A stretch of 64,000 bases of DNA from Eledone cirrhosa (taxonomy: Eukaryota > Mollusca > Cephalopoda > Octopoda > Eledonidae): the NCBI GenBank assembly GCA_964016885.1, contig OZ024740.1:208919718-208983717 (forward strand), written 5' to 3'. The translations under genes were made by a program, and so were the position numbers. Shown in pieces: positions 1-11,900 of the stretch. How positions within the stretch are numbered: position 1 is the first letter of the stretch; every line of letters starts with the position of its first letter. Below the pieces are notes generated by a model, which saw only the letters and a program-made list of their open reading frames with translations, searched no databases and had not been told where the DNA came from.

Positions 1-159
1 TTCAGAAATATTCCAAAATAAAGGCATGATTGGTAAATATTTAGTAAGGAGTTGACAGTTGGTAGTGTTGGATACATACTCCTGAGCCTGTCTAGGAGGT
101 CAACAGCCCCAATTCAGTAACTGACTTGGTCTATGTCGACCTGTCAAAACTTGATCCAG

Positions 160-420
160 CTCACTGCACTCTAAGTTCATATTCCACCAAGGTCAACTTT
201 GCCTTTCATTCTTTCAAGGTTTAATAAATAAAGTACCATACCAGGAGAAGTAGATTGGCAGAATTGTTAAGAGTCAAGTGGGATGCTTTGTGATATCTGA
301 TTCAGCTCAACATTCTGAGTTCAAATCCCGCCTCCTTCTGCCAGGAATTGTGACTGCCAAATAGTATCAATGAAAAGATCAATAAAGACAATTTTCTTGA
401 TCTGTTCTGATGATTGACTC
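160..420 (+). repeat. Cephalopod tRNA-derived SINE pieces, two in tandem
   Basis: Around 170-245 lies the SINE body, with the diagnostic 'aactttgcctttcatt' and 'aataaagtacc' motifs. From about 249 a second unit begins with a degraded tRNA-like head (gcagaattgttaagagt) and a B-box-like 'gagttcaaatcccgcc' near 318-333. Both pieces are diverged and incomplete. The B box identifies a pol III ancestry; activity is unlikely. Confidence 0.6.
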
Positions 421-884
421 CTTTCCTTTTTTTTTTATTTATTTTTTTTTTTTAGTAGCTAACAACCATAGCTGTTTGCATTTCTTGCAATTAGTATTTA
501 TTGTAGTCATGACAGCAGTAGCAGTGATTGTTATAATAGTAGTTTTTATAAGTAGTTCAGTACCTCAATCTCTTTGATTGAAATCCCATTGAATTATAAC
601 TTTATATATATATACACATACAGTTATCTAATCTCTATACTACAAAATATTGGCTTTGTGCCAAGTAAAGATATAAATGATGTATGCTGACCAATTTTTT
701 TTTTCTAAGGCAGTGGTTGCATAATACTGTCTCACCTTTTGTATTTTATCCTATTTTATATTAAAAAGAAAAACCCTACAGAATTTATGACCCTTTGAAT
801 CTCATCTGCCAGTGTATTAATTATATTTTGGGCTCATGTTTAACTAGGAACATATACTTGATGAATATAGCGAACGGAGAGAAA

Positions 885-1015
885 GTCTTGCAGCATTCGT
901 TCTGGTCCTCTGCATTCTAAGTTCAAATCCCACCAATGTCAACTTTGCCTTTCATCCTTTTGGGGTTAATAATGTGCCAGTCCAGCCCTGGGACTGACTG
1001 ACTGACTGACTGACT
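885..1015 (+). repeat. SINE body fragment followed by (GACT)n
   Basis: The B-box-like 'aagttcaaatcccacc' is followed by 'aactttgcctttcatcctt' and a decayed 'ggggttaataatg' in place of the usual gataaaataaag. A short (GACT)n array closes it at about 991-1015. The tRNA-like 5' head is mostly missing. Confidence 0.6.
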
Positions 1016-1259
1016 CTCTCTTATATGCACTTACACAAATTAGCTATGTTCAGACCTGGATAGAGTCAGGTTTTGCTAGCTATAAAATGCCGAAAACTCA
1101 CTCTCTCATAACAGCTGGCGGAACCCCTACAACTCTATCTGGCATTAAGTCCCCAAGGAAGGAAAGGCTATTAGTTGATGTTTTTTGCCATAAATTGTTT
1201 CTTTTAGAACTGTTGGAATTCTGCTGAACTTATTTATAATTCTATTTTTTAAATATATT

Positions 1260-1350
1260 TTCAGTTTTTTTTTTTTTTTTTTTTTGAAAATTACAAAATT
1301 ATTTGTGTTGACTTTTTTTTTTTTTTTAATTAAAAAAAATATATACTTAT
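1260..1350. repeat. Poly(T)/poly(A) low-complexity tracts
   Basis: Runs of 15-20 T and a short A run. They may mark retroposon tails, but no element body could be tied to them. The rest of 1016-1490 shows nothing else recognisable. Confidence 0.7.
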
Positions 1351-1494
1351 GTGAGAATTTTTTGAAGTTTTATATAGTCTTCAAATATTTTTCACTCTTA
1401 AGCTGTGATATACCTGATTGTATGGCTGCTATCTTTTTTTTTTATTACCAATTCTGCTGTGACCAGCTTGCTTTTGTCTTTTTAGTGTTAAGTC

Positions 1495-1562
1495 ATCATC
1501 ATCATCATCACTGTTTAAAATCTATTTTCCATGTTTACATGGGTTAGCTGGGTTATGTTCTC
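1495..1562 (+). repeat. (CATC)n-led interspersed motif, first copy
   Basis: A (CAT)n run leads into 'gtttaaaatctattttcc' and 'catgggttagc'. A second version occurs at 38608-38665 with 'gtttaacgtctatcttcc' and 'gcatgggtttagac'. The shared order of microsatellite, TTTAACGTC-like and CATGGGTT marks a dispersed repeat family; I cannot class it further. Confidence 0.5.
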
Positions 1563-1904
1563 AAGTTAGACAGGTCAGATGATCATGTCTTGCTCATACA
1601 TTCTATTTTTGACTTGGTTTCTACAGAAGGGTGGACATAACTTTTTATTGTGGCCTAACTCTACCACTTTAGGTGATGGACTAGGTGCAAGTTTGAAGAA
1701 AGGTCAGAGTAACAATCATTTTGACTGTCAACACAGATTGTTCCTGCTAATTGTCTTCAGTGTTTAGTATCAGTAACAAACTCCTGAAATTGTAGATTCA
1801 AATAGAAATGAAAAACTGCATAAACCATGTATGCATTGCAGCAACAACACCAATGATATTATATACAGACTAATAACCTTTTACTCAGAACCCCAACAGC
1901 TTAT

Positions 1905-2225
1905 TTACTGTGAAGGTATACAGCCGAGTGGTTAGCGTGTTGGTCTCAATTGTACTGTCATGGGTTTGATCTCTGAACCAAGCAGTGTATTGTGTTCCTT
2001 GAGCAATGTACTTCATTTCATATTATTTCTGTCTACTTGGCTGAACATGAGTACCAACAGCTGCAGCTGGGGTTAACCTTACAACTGACTGGTGTACTAT
2101 CTAGGGGGCTGTCTTTTTACACCTATTCACTTAACACCACAGGAAACTAGGATAAGCTCTGGTCTTCATCCTACTCATACAAGCATGGAGACATGGACAT
2201 AAAACCAATAATGATGATGATGCTC
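1905..2225 (+). repeat. Second SINE family (tRNA-headed), plus orientation
   Basis: The head 'gccgagtggttagcgtg' is a good A box, followed by the B-box-like 'gggtttgatctc' near 1965-1976. The body continues to 'gcatggagacatggacata' and a (GAT)n tail near 2210-2222. The layout differs from the 'aactttgcctttcatcc' SINEs, so this is a separate family. The pol III promoter elements are visible, but the copy is aged. Confidence 0.65.
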
Positions 2226-2628
2226 TTTCCCTGAAAAAAATATTTACAAAACTAATCATTTTGAAATATCATATAAAGTAAGAAAATCTGTCTGTAATAA
2301 ACTTACTAGAATGAACAAAATAAAGCAACTTGAACAGAATTATCAATATGGCCTGTCTTGTATCAATACTTGTATCAATACTTGTATCAATACCGGCAAC
2401 AACTACTACCTGCTTTTGATGTCACTTGTAAAAAGATATAGTTATATGAACTATAAAAGTCAAATTTGTATTGATATAATGACTTTTGGGGTTGTATATT
2501 TCCCACTAGGGAAATGAACCCTGACTCAGCATTTTCTGCTGGGGTTTTATAGTTTAAAGCTGATATAAGTTTAGAATCTTTTCACAAGCTCTGAAGTTTT
2601 TACTTTTATATATATATATATATATAAA

Positions 2629-2700
2629 TAACAAACAAATCGTTTATCGCTCTACATGGCTGAATACAATGAATGTAATCTAAGTTTTTCAAATATTAAT
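2629..2700 (+). repeat. 72-bp interspersed repeat, copy 1
   Basis: Contains 'caaatcgtttatcgctctac' then 'atggctgaatacaatgaatg'. It recurs almost unchanged at 3046-3112, both copies preceded or followed by (TA)n-like sequence. No coding potential. It could be the terminal direct repeats of a small element spanning 2629-3112, or two insertions of one repeat. Confidence 0.75.
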
Positions 2701-2894
2701 AGTATTTGATTTGTTTGCAATTATGCAAAAAGCCTCTTTTATAAGCCCCTTATTCTCGCTCTTGTGTTGGCATGCAAACAGAACTGCAGACACTGTTTCT
2801 GGGTGATTACGCTTCATCAGTGCAGTTTACTGCTTACCTGCCAACTGTCAGAGCTAGTGAAAATATATTATTTTCTAGAAATATACAGTGAGTG

Positions 2895-3000
2895 CTGGCC
2901 AGATTTGCATATTAGCAGACTGGCTGATCAGTCAGAGCTGCATATTAGCAGACCCACTGATCAGCCAGATTTGCATATCACCTGATAGGCCAGTCAGTTT
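2895..3000 (+). repeat. Minisatellite of about 35 bp unit
   Basis: Three degenerate units carry 'gatttgcatat' or 'gctgcatattagcag' followed by 'ctgatcag(t/c)cag'. It lies between the two copies of the 72-bp repeat. Confidence 0.65.
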
Positions 3001-3045
3001 CATGTATACTAGCGGTTAATGGCCAGCTTTGCCACATTCAATAAA

Positions 3046-3112
3046 CAAACAAATCGTTTATCGCTCTACATGGCTGAATACAATAAATGTAATCGGAGTT
3101 TTTCGAATATTA
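3046..3112 (+). repeat. 72-bp interspersed repeat, copy 2
   Basis: Direct repeat of 2629-2700 with a few substitutions, ending just before a short (TA)n tract. Confidence 0.75.
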
Positions 3113-3119
3113 ATGTATA

Positions 3120-4580
3120 TATATATCTATATAAGCCTGTGCTTCCACCAAGAAGTTGGTGATCTGTAGTTGTTGCATGCTGTATGAAGCATGTGTGAAA
3201 CTCTGTCAATTGACTATTTCTCTGATGTTGATGACATAGAATTTGGTGTTATATGCCCACAGAACCTGCTGGCTAGTTAATTGGTATTCTAATCAGGAGT
3301 CCAACCCATTTTATGCATTGTTGAGCTATGAATTGAAGCACTAAATCATCTGCCTAATGTCTTTATTTTTCTGGGAGTTTCTGGTTTTACCAGCTGCTCA
3401 ACAGAGAAATCTTATCTCACAGGTTGTGAGTGTTTTGCTCCAGGCTTTGAGATTCTCAATCTAGCTACTGGTAAGTGAAGTTGCTGCCAACAACGATTGA
3501 AGTGATTAGTCATTGGTCTCCATGTGTATAGTTAGATACTTCAAGAGAGGTGCTAGTTGATAAACTGACAAAGTTTGCCTTCTGGTCTATAGTTCTGTCA
3601 ATCTGCCCATTCTCAATAAATATATACACAATAGAAGCTTCAAGTTAGGGAATTTAAAGAAAGTAAAACTGACATAAAAGAAGGAACTCTAAGGTTGTTA
3701 GAAAACCATTATTATTGTTCTCCGGAAATTTTACAAGTTATTTCTAAGATTTTTTTTATTTTTATGTGCTTTGAAAAAAAAAAACAGCCAACCAACTAAT
3801 GTCTAGAAACTGTCCAGGTTCAGCAATATTTTCTGTCTTTATGCATCCTCCTCTAGCCCCACTCCAGTATTACTGCAACAGAATTAAAGATACTGTTGAT
3901 ATATCCTTATAAAATATTTGTCTTCGGGAAACATGGAATATCCATAACTAACAATTCACCCAAAATACTGCTTAATGTGTGCGATGTTGCTCTCTTCTGA
4001 GTTTCTTTTGTTATAAAAAAACAACACATATTGCTGTCTCATAGACTTGTTTCAGATTTTATAATATACTGTATTTTTCAGGTTATAAGATAATCCCTTA
4101 ATTTGAAGGTACTTGTATATGTACACACATACAACTCTGCATTAATATTCAGTAAAGTAAGGTGAAAGTTATAACATGATAGCTAGCTAGCTCATATTTT
4201 GGAGGTTATAAAATTCAATAATGTATATGATGCACTGATATTTTGAAGAAAAAAACTTGAGTATTAAATGATTTTTATTACCCCAAAATTCAGCATGTGG
4301 TGTTCTAAATTAAAAAGAACTATTTTTGCTGCATTAGCTAGCAATTATCATATATCTACAAATGCTTTCACCCAGATCAAGTAAGTCTACCTGTAATTGA
4401 TCCAATTCTGGGGGGTGGGGGGGGTCATGTAATAAGTAATAATTTAAATAGTTGTGAATTTTAGAAGAAAAATATCAATATTTGTATTAATTAGACATGA
4501 AAAATTAAAATAAAATAAACTATGCGTGCTTATTTAGATATAGCTACATTTATTATTATTATTATTATAGTCCTACATTA
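3120..4580. other. No recognisable feature
   Basis: AT-rich sequence without an open frame of note, SINE head, terminal repeats or RNA gene that I can see. A short poly(G) run is at 4411-4424. Confidence 0.5.
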
Positions 4581-4584
4581 TAGG

Positions 4585-4800
4585 GTGAATTGACAATCGG
4601 TAGAGCGTAGGATACCATGCTTTGAGCATGGAGTTACGTTCCTTTACTGTCTGAGTTAAAATCCCGCTGAGGTTAGCTTTGCCTTTCATCCTTACAAGGT
4701 CTATAAAATAAAGTACCAGTAATGCACTGGGGTTGATTTAATCGACTTTCCCCTCCCAAAAATTGTTAGCCTTTTGCCTAAATCAGAAACTATTATTATA
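4585..4800 (+). repeat. Near-complete tRNA-derived SINE
   Basis: The head 'ggtagagcgtaggatacc' is the A box, and 'gagttaaaatcccgc' fills the B-box position. The body has 'gctttgcctttcatcctt' and 'aataaagtaccagtaatgc', ending with 'cagaaactattattat'. The (ATT)n tail lies on the 3' side. Same family as 42704-42931 and 63335-63510. Confidence 0.75.
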
Positions 4801-5284
4801 GTCATGCCTTAGGTCTTAACCCTTTAGCATTTACATTACTCTATATATCTTATTGTATTTTTCTGGTAAAGACTTTACATAATATCGAATCTGAGATTTT
4901 GATATTATTTATTTTGAGAACAATACCTTAACATCAATATGAGTGACCAGTTTGGACAGAAAGAGGTGAAAATTCTGGCCGAATATGGCCAGTTTAAATG
5001 CTAGGGTTAAGACACTGCAAGATTTTGCCATCAAATTTAGGAGTAAAAAGGTGTCATATACTGGAAAATACGGTAAAATGTACGTCATTTTTATATGATT
5101 GAAAGGTCTGTTGGATTTTGTTCAATAATTTGATATATAAAGAGGACTTCTATTCATATATTATGTTCAACTTTGGTGTAAATTAATTCACATATTAATC
5201 ATCCTAATACATACATTTTTGACTTTGATACACATGAAGAGTTATAACATTTTACCATACTTTTGTTATGTGTGGCATTGTAGT

Positions 5285-5560
5285 TATTTGTTCTGAATCT
5301 GTTCTAAGTTCAAATCCCAGTGAGGTCAACTTTGCCTTTCATCCTTTCAGGGTTGATAAAATAAATTACCAGTCCAGGAGCAGTGGAGTGATGGAATTGT
5401 TTAAGTGTTGGATAAGATGCCTTGTAGTATCTGTTCTATCTCTGTATGTTCCAAGTCCAAATCTTGCCTCTTGTCACTGGAAAAGTGGTGATTCATATGC
5501 CAGAAGTTGTGACCAACAGATAAATGGAAAGACCAATGGAAGGATTGGTCCTTTCCTTAA
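5285..5560 (+). repeat. SINE tandem dimer
   Basis: A body piece ('aactttgcctttcatcctt', 'gataaaataaattacc') is followed at about 5380 by a second diverged head ending in 'caagtccaaatcttgcctc'. The arrangement mirrors 160-420, so the two loci may share a dimeric ancestor. Confidence 0.6.
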
Positions 5561-6480
5561 CTTATATTTCAGGATCATCTGTTGGCTTAGTTTTTATAAA
5601 TCATTGTCATTTTTCTGTTTATTTAGTTGAATTTACATTTCCTCATCAAAGGTTTTCATGAAAATATTTTTATCGATTTATTTTAAAAGAAAATTGATAC
5701 ATTTTTTTTAATTTTTATTTTTATGTACGTTTTCGTAACAGCAGGTATTTTGGTGATGTTTTAAACTGGTGATCTCTTTCTCTCTATCCCTCTCAACCCT
5801 TAAACTTTGTCCAAAACACCCAAGGGTGATATTTTTAGTTTTATCTATTTTGGCTTGATCATGCACACACACATATTACGCAGACACACACACACAACAA
5901 AAAGGTTGTGACAAGCATCATATCTACCTAATTGAATGGCTCACTAGATGTTCTAAATGACTATCATATGCTCTGTCCTTACAATGGTATTTGGTTAATT
6001 CTTTCATTACTGTATTTCTAATGAAAGACACTGCTTTCAAGTCACTTTGAAAATAATCAAGTATTTTGAGCATTAATTTAACAAAGGTTCTTATATGGAA
6101 TAATGATGAAAGATTTTCTGATAAATATAAACACTTTAAAACAGTTTTGTATCATAGAATCAAGGGCAGTTTCAAGCAAATTGGCATAAAGAGTTAAAGA
6201 AAAATATAAACCTAGCAAATAAAATCAACGAGCAATTATATGTGTAAACTCATTGAGATATTTATATGTAATTGATATAACTTTAAAAGCTAATGTATAA
6301 AGATATTTTTTTTTTATTATATAAAAAGCTAAGATATAAAGATTTTATTATTTTATTACATAAAAAGCAACATTAAATTTGTCTAATTTTCTCATTTTCT
6401 AAAGAAATATTGAATCTGAAAGACAATTGTCTTTTTGTATTCTTCTTGGCCTTTTATTTTTGTTTATTTTTCTTGGGTGC
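5560..6480. other. No recognisable feature
   Basis: AT-rich with short (AC)n at 5863-5900 and poly(T) stretches. No gene or repeat family recognised. Confidence 0.5.
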
Positions 6481-6485
6481 TAGAC

Positions 6486-6584
6486 TTATCTGTTATCTAG
6501 TTTAACAAGACCATCTGGTCCTGTTGCAAACATTTGTATCAGGTCTCTGGTTTGAAGATTCCTTCCTCCTTCTTGCCAGACTCT
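6486..6584 (-). CDS. Possible terminal coding exon of an unknown host gene
   Basis: On the minus strand a 'cccttttcag' acceptor precedes 99 bp that read in phase 0 as 32 residues and a TAA stop. The peptide starts RVWQEGGRNLQTRD and ends FATGPDGLVKLDNR. Its composition is protein-like, unlike the low-complexity frames around it. Downstream of the stop on the minus strand are several AATAAA-type signals (around 6380-6470). I do not recognise the protein. Upstream exons would lie at higher coordinates or outside the window, and none is evident between 6.6 and 8 kb. It may be a decayed exon or chance. Seen: acceptor, open frame, stop. Inferred: that it is spliced. Confidence 0.3.
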   Translation of the reverse strand, partial: RVWQEGGRNLQTRDLIQMFATGPDGLVKLDNR

Positions 6585-6599
6585 CTGAAAAGGGTTATG

Positions 6600-7984
6600 G
6601 GTACTGCCCTTCCCACCATGATTAAACAGTAAAAAGAAGAAAAAAAAGGTAATTTTCGTTTGTTTTTTTTTTGTTTTGTTTTCTTTTTTTATTATAAAAC
6701 AACCATAGCTTTTTTTATTCCCAAACAAGAGAAAATAATTCTCAAAATACATTAAACATTCTTTTTTTTTTTTTTCTTTTTTTATCCTGTATTTTAAATG
6801 TTTTATAAACTATTTAAAAAGCAAAATAACTATTTTCTATGTTCCATGGCTGCTTGACTGTGAATGTAACTGCTGTAATCATACAAGGAATACTGCTGCT
6901 ACTATGTTGTCAATTACTGTTTCATTTTGTGAGCTTTAAATAAATATTTTCTCTTTCTGAATTAACGAGAAACACAAAAGAAAGGAAGATAAGATTGATT
7001 GTATATTTTGCTTAAATAAATGTATTATCTGAACTTTGTGGATTTGGTTTTTCTTCCATCACCACCTATATATTTATCAGTTCAAATTCGTTTTTTTTTG
7101 TTTTTTTTTTAATGAAAATTTCTATCATTATCAGCCTCGTCATTTTGTGAAGAAGAATTGACTTTACTGAACAATAGTTGGAATTTTACATAAGGACAAT
7201 AATAATAACAAAAGCTACGATTAGGAAAGGGTTTCTGAATTTCATTTCTTAGTAAAGTTAGCTCCCTTACCACTCTACAGTTCTCATAATTCAATGACTT
7301 AGATATAGTCAAACTTGTATATTTCGTGTAAAACGTCTGTCGTGCTGGAAAGGAGATGTATAAGATAACGCTTTTCAAATCACGCTGTAACAAGTCTATA
7401 GAAAAAGTCTGTGGGAGAGAGATAGTTGTGGTGGCGATAACCCCGAAAAAGTTCTTTAGATCTTGGACGATTATATATATATTCATTTGTTAACATCAGC
7501 TATCTTATTTACTTGCCTGGTGAAAAGCATCACCTAGTAAACCATAATAGTACTTTATGGTTACTACAGGGACATGTTTTGAAACCTAAGGTAGTGACCA
7601 ACTGTCGAACAGACATTAATATACACAGTTAAGCATTCAAAATGTTATTGAATTTTTTTTTTTTTTTTTTTTAATAATTGATTGTTGATTACATTTAAAC
7701 CGTAGAATTACTACAGAATCAGCTATTTTTTAAATTCTTTTTCTAGTTTCTTATTAGTCTAAGGAACCACAATTGAGGTATTAAGTCTATATAATCGATC
7801 CCAGTATTTATTTTATTGCTATGTATTTGCCAAACCTAACTTACTGTAAACACAATGTACAATGGGATTACGAACTGTTTAAACAGAAACCACATGTTCT
7901 TATACTTGTGCTTTTAATTACTTTCTCTATATGCTTGACATATGTACTTTTTGTAATAAAGCCCAGACTTTTCTTTACAAAATT
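6600..7984. other. No recognisable feature
   Basis: AT-rich with several poly(T) and poly(A) tracts (6650-6700, 6760-6785, 7090-7110, 7650-7672). The longer open frames here have low-complexity, non-protein-like composition. Confidence 0.5.
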
Positions 7985-9445
7985 TCATTATTATTATTAT
8001 TATAAAGTGCTCAGGTGCACTACAACTCGTCAAAGATGCATGCATGTATAGTACATAGAATAATATACAAGTGAATAGTGTATGAGTCATGATATACATG
8101 TGTGTATGTCTATGGAGGGGGAACATTAGGTGTAGTGTTGGCGAATCTTGGGAAGCATGGAGGTTTTAAAGGATGCAGTGTCTTGACAGATAACAACTGA
8201 TGCAGGTAGTTTGTTCCATGCTTCAGCAACTCTGAGCGCAAAAAAATGTTTCCGAAAGTCATGGGAACTGTGCTGTTGTCTGACTTTGTGGGCATGCCCA
8301 CGTGTGTTAGACACATAGAAAAAAAAAAAAAGGTACTCAGGGTTGTTGTTGGCAAGATGGTTAATAATTTTGTGGGTGTTTACCAAGTCAGTTGCCAGGC
8401 GTCGGAGCTTCAATGTATCCATGCCCAGGGAAGCAAGGCGTTCAGAGTATGGTAGATGCCTGATGGAGGGTATTCGCTTGGTTGCACATCTCTGAACAGT
8501 TTCCAGGCGGTTCTGCGCAAGATAGGGATTCCAGACTGGTGATGCAAATTCTAAGTGTGGCCGCACCATAGCCATGTACAGCCTTAAATAGATAGCTGGA
8601 GAGCGGCTGACAAAGGTCTTGCTGAGTGATGCTAAGACACCCTCGGCCCTCTTGACAATTTTAGAGACCTGCTTCGTCCAACGCAAATCGCTGCTGACCG
8701 TAATGCCCAGGTCACGTTCACAAGAAGACTTCTTGATATTAGTGCTGTGGAGGGAGTATGTGGACGCTGGTTTTTTACTCCTGAAATGCATGGTGGTGCA
8801 CTTGTCCACAGCTAGCTTGAGTTGCCAGTCTGAGATGCATTGTGTCCAGGTCAGACTGCAAGCAAGATCTATAGTATTCAGAATCTGTCCTTTTTATCTC
8901 AAGGTACAGCTTGATGTCATCTGCGTACTTTTAGTACTGTGGCATTCTTTAAGTTGGCATCTATGTCAATAATATATGCCAAGAACAGATCCCTGTGGTA
9001 CACCAGATGACATCTCATATGGTGAGGAATGCTGTCCCAGAACTGACTACCTCTCTTCGACTGAGAATGAAGGACTCCAACCAGTTAAAAAGATCATCCT
9101 TCACACCCATTACAGAGAGTTTTGCCATAAGCCTTTTGTGTGGCACAGAATTGAAAGCTTTCGCAAAGTCAAGGTAAACAACAACCACCCATGAGACGCC
9201 ATCAGTGATCCGGGTGATGTCTTCAAGAAACTCGATAAGTTGATCACAGCAGCTGGAGTTGGGGATAAATCCAAATTGCGAGGGCCGGATAAGACTGAGA
9301 GTTCCAGAAGTTCTAAAGTGTTTCTCTGACACAGGATTCCATCAGTTTGGCTATGCAACTCGTAAGACTGACTGGACGATAGTTCACAGGTGATGTGCGG
9401 CCACCCTTTTTGAACAGAGGAATGACACTGGCAGTTTTTTATATA
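7985..9445 (-). mobile_element. CR1/jockey-like LINE, 5'-truncated copy
   Basis: Minus-strand copy of the LINE that is longer at 35405-37975. It keeps the second half of the reverse transcriptase, the C-terminal domain and the 3' end, which finishes in an (ATT)n tail at 7985-8003. The 5' break is near 9445, just upstream of the 'SVIPLFKKGG' region of RT. Frameshifts and stops separate the pieces. The last 683 bp (8809-8126) are an intact frame with the MVRPHLEFASPVWNPY and RRLATDLVNTHKIIN motifs. Unlike the other copy, it still encodes the YRPVSLTSC segment. Alternative placement within the CR1/L2/Rex group is possible. Confidence 0.85.
8126..8809 (-). pseudogene. LINE RT C-terminal domain (CR1/jockey-like)
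   Basis: 227 residues covering the end of the RT and the region after it: CTTMHFRSKKP, DLGITVSSDLRWTKQVSKI, MVRPHLEFASPVWNP, RIPSIRHLPYSERLASLGMD and FRKHFFALRVAEAWNKLPAS. These are hallmark blocks of CR1/jockey-type ORF2 proteins. It begins downstream of the YADD catalytic box, so it cannot act as a polymerase. A poly-Phe stretch (YLFFFFYVS) reflects a T-tract also found in the other copy. It is the best preserved piece of this truncated LINE and is not a host gene. Confidence 0.85.
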
Positions 9446-10500
9446 ACGAAGGGCGAGTGTGTTACCACCAACCTAATTTAATGAATACAGTTGGAGTATA
9501 TATTAAGCGCGAAGCAACCGAAATCACGGTAACTGCATATCTGTACATACAGTCTCAGTTAATCCTGTACAATGAATATATTTCAGCAAGGTCGGCAACT
9601 GTAATGCGGGAGTTATTTCCCTTGTGAAATTGCTAATCCCAGACTATATTTTCATTCTAAGATCGTTGTTGCATTTTCACGCCCTATAGATTCTTTACAC
9701 CGTGGTTTCATTCTAACCCTTATAGTTTAATTCCTGTCTCCTATACATTCATTCTTAACCTTAACCAAAAACCTTACCCTAAACTTATACCAAAACCTAA
9801 CCCTAACTCTAAGCGTAACCATAAATCCACCCCTAACCTAGTCAGAGCCCAAACCTTTATTCTTACTCCAACCTAAATCCTGTCTATTTTTCTCTTTAAT
9901 CGCAAAACTGAAGTATATGCGGTTGGGATTAGTAACAAATGAACCATTGAGATGTTTTCTGTGGGACATTGAGATTTTTTTTCAGTAGGCCATTGAGGGG
10001 CTTTCTGGAGGGGTCCTGAATGTTTTGTTTGTTTTGTTTTTTTCTTCTGTAGGCCTTTACCGGTTTTCTTCGAGTTTTTTTTTTTTTTTTTTTTGTAGGC
10101 CTTGGGTTTTCTTTGAGTTTTTTTTTTTTTTCTTTTTCTGTGGTCCTTTCAGAGTTTCTCGGTGAACCATTGATCGGTTATCTGTAGTTGGAAACCAACC
10201 CCGACAAAAATTCCAATGACATAAATCCTGGCACCAAATTTAATTGCTTTTGTAAATTCTGCATAATTTTTTTTTTTTTTCAAGTATACTGTTTATATTA
10301 TTTATTACGCAACTAACAGGATTATTTTTTTTACTTCCGGAAATGTTATTTGCATAACTTCACTATGAAAGGAAATACCATACATGCATGCATACATACA
10401 TACATACAATCAACGGAACTGCCTGCTCATGAAATTAATGTGTAAATGGCTGAGTATTTCAAAGATATGTGTACCATTAACATAGTTCTCAGGGAGATTC
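9446..10500. repeat. Degenerate CCTAA-rich tract and homopolymers, no gene
   Basis: From 9760 to 9850 the strand repeats 'accctaa', 'aacctaaccctaactctaa' and similar, a decayed relative of the (CCCTAA)n telomere repeat. Beyond it are poly(T) tracts with 'gtaggcc' spacers (about 9985-10150), forming an irregular 60-bp tandem pattern around 'taggcc(a/t)tt', and a short (CATA)n at 10382-10409. No coding sequence seen. Confidence 0.55.
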
Positions 10501-10509
10501 CGTGTGTCT

Positions 10510-10680
10510 GGTCCCTTGAATTACACGTACAACTCATTTTTGGTTGCTGGGTGGACTGGTGCAACATGAAATAAAGTGTCATGCTCGAGGACACAACGCG
10601 CCACCGAGAATTGAAATCCTGACCTTACGATCGTGAGCCGAACACCCTAACCATTAAACCACGTGTCTTCGCATACATAC
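10510..10680 (-). repeat. tRNA-headed SINE, minus orientation
   Basis: On the minus strand the head 'cgtggtttaatggttagggt' is a strong A box and 'aggatttcaattctcgg' the B-box position. The body reads on through 'gcgcgttgtgtcctcgagc' and 'gacactttatttcatgttgc'. This is the layout of the classic octopus SINEs, related in plan to 1905-2225. The copy looks fairly young because the head is nearly intact. Confidence 0.75.
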
Positions 10681-10689
10681 CGCGCGTGC

Positions 10690-11060
10690 ACACGCGCACA
10701 TGATGGCTGAAATTCGATGGGGCCAATCTCATTCTGAATATCGATGCAATGTCCAAAAAGAAGAACTGGTCTAAATTGGATGCAAACAAAGTGGCAGGTT
10801 TTATATGAGAATGACCTCCTAGAGAGATGTTTTAATGAAGACTAGGAGTCTCTCGCTCCACGAAAAAACAAGAAGAATTTATTTGATGGCTGTTAACTCT
10901 CCTGAGTTCCTCCGTCTTTTGATGGTTTTTGTTTTTCATCCCGCGGGATGTCCAAAATCCCCTTCCTCAACAAGCAAGCTTGGTGGGGTTGACGGTTTAG
11001 TCACCGATGACCCGACCATGCACAGGTTGTACTGGGTTACATGTTACCAGTAGCACCCAA
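10690..11060 (-). repeat. CATA-bounded repeat, two diverged pieces
   Basis: 10690-10830 carries a decayed 'gatggctg' end and the 'ccaatctcattctgaa' block. 10905-11060 matches, in reverse, 54490-54640 (catcc(c/t)gc(g/a)gg, gtactggg/ccagtac, tgttaccagtagca). The family has (CATA)n/(ATGT)n at its ends and no coding capacity. Confidence 0.6.
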
Positions 11061-11089
11061 GAGTAATCTGACATAAAAATACATACATA

Positions 11090-11440
11090 ATGGCTGCATC
11101 TCGGATTCGAGAACTGCCATTCCTTGAGCTTTTTCTCATACATGGATGGCACAAACATGACATTTTAGCCCTACCAAGGACTTAGATTCCTTTCAGCATA
11201 TGCTGCAGCGAAAGAAAAGAGAAAAGGCCATGCTCACGCAACATCCAGGAAAGTTGTTTAGATCAAGTGATGCCTGTGCTTGAATTTTTTTTTTTTTTTT
11301 TTTGGTGAAGTTTTGTGGACCAATCCCATTCTCTGAACAACAGTGACAGATATCCAAAAAGAACAGGCCAACATCATTGGCTGCCATCGAATTACAGGTT
11401 TTACATCAGAGTTTTCTTCTGGGATGTTGTCCTAACACAT
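11090..11440 (-). repeat. CATA-bounded repeat, further copy
   Basis: Begins with (CATA)n and 'atggctgcatctcgg', then carries the block 'ccaatcccattctctgaaca' with 'agaacaggccaacatcattg' and 'caggttttacatcaga', which match the reverse of 45540-45700. A T tract interrupts it at 11285-11302. Confidence 0.6.
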
Positions 11441-11516
11441 ACAAGGAGTCTCTCAATCCCAATGGGCTAATTGCACGCTCGGACGCTAAACCGAGTATTT
11501 CCATCTCCCTTCGCGC

Positions 11517-11900
<384 letters not shown>

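Noticed and set aside
7109..7486. 125-codon minus frame as a possible upstream exon for 6486-6584
   Set aside because: Composition is not protein-like, there are no good splice sites at its edges, and there is no motif.
9985..10150. CRISPR-like spacing of 'gtaggcc' motifs
   Set aside because: Repeats are short, irregular and homopolymer-rich; this is a eukaryotic window with no cas genes.
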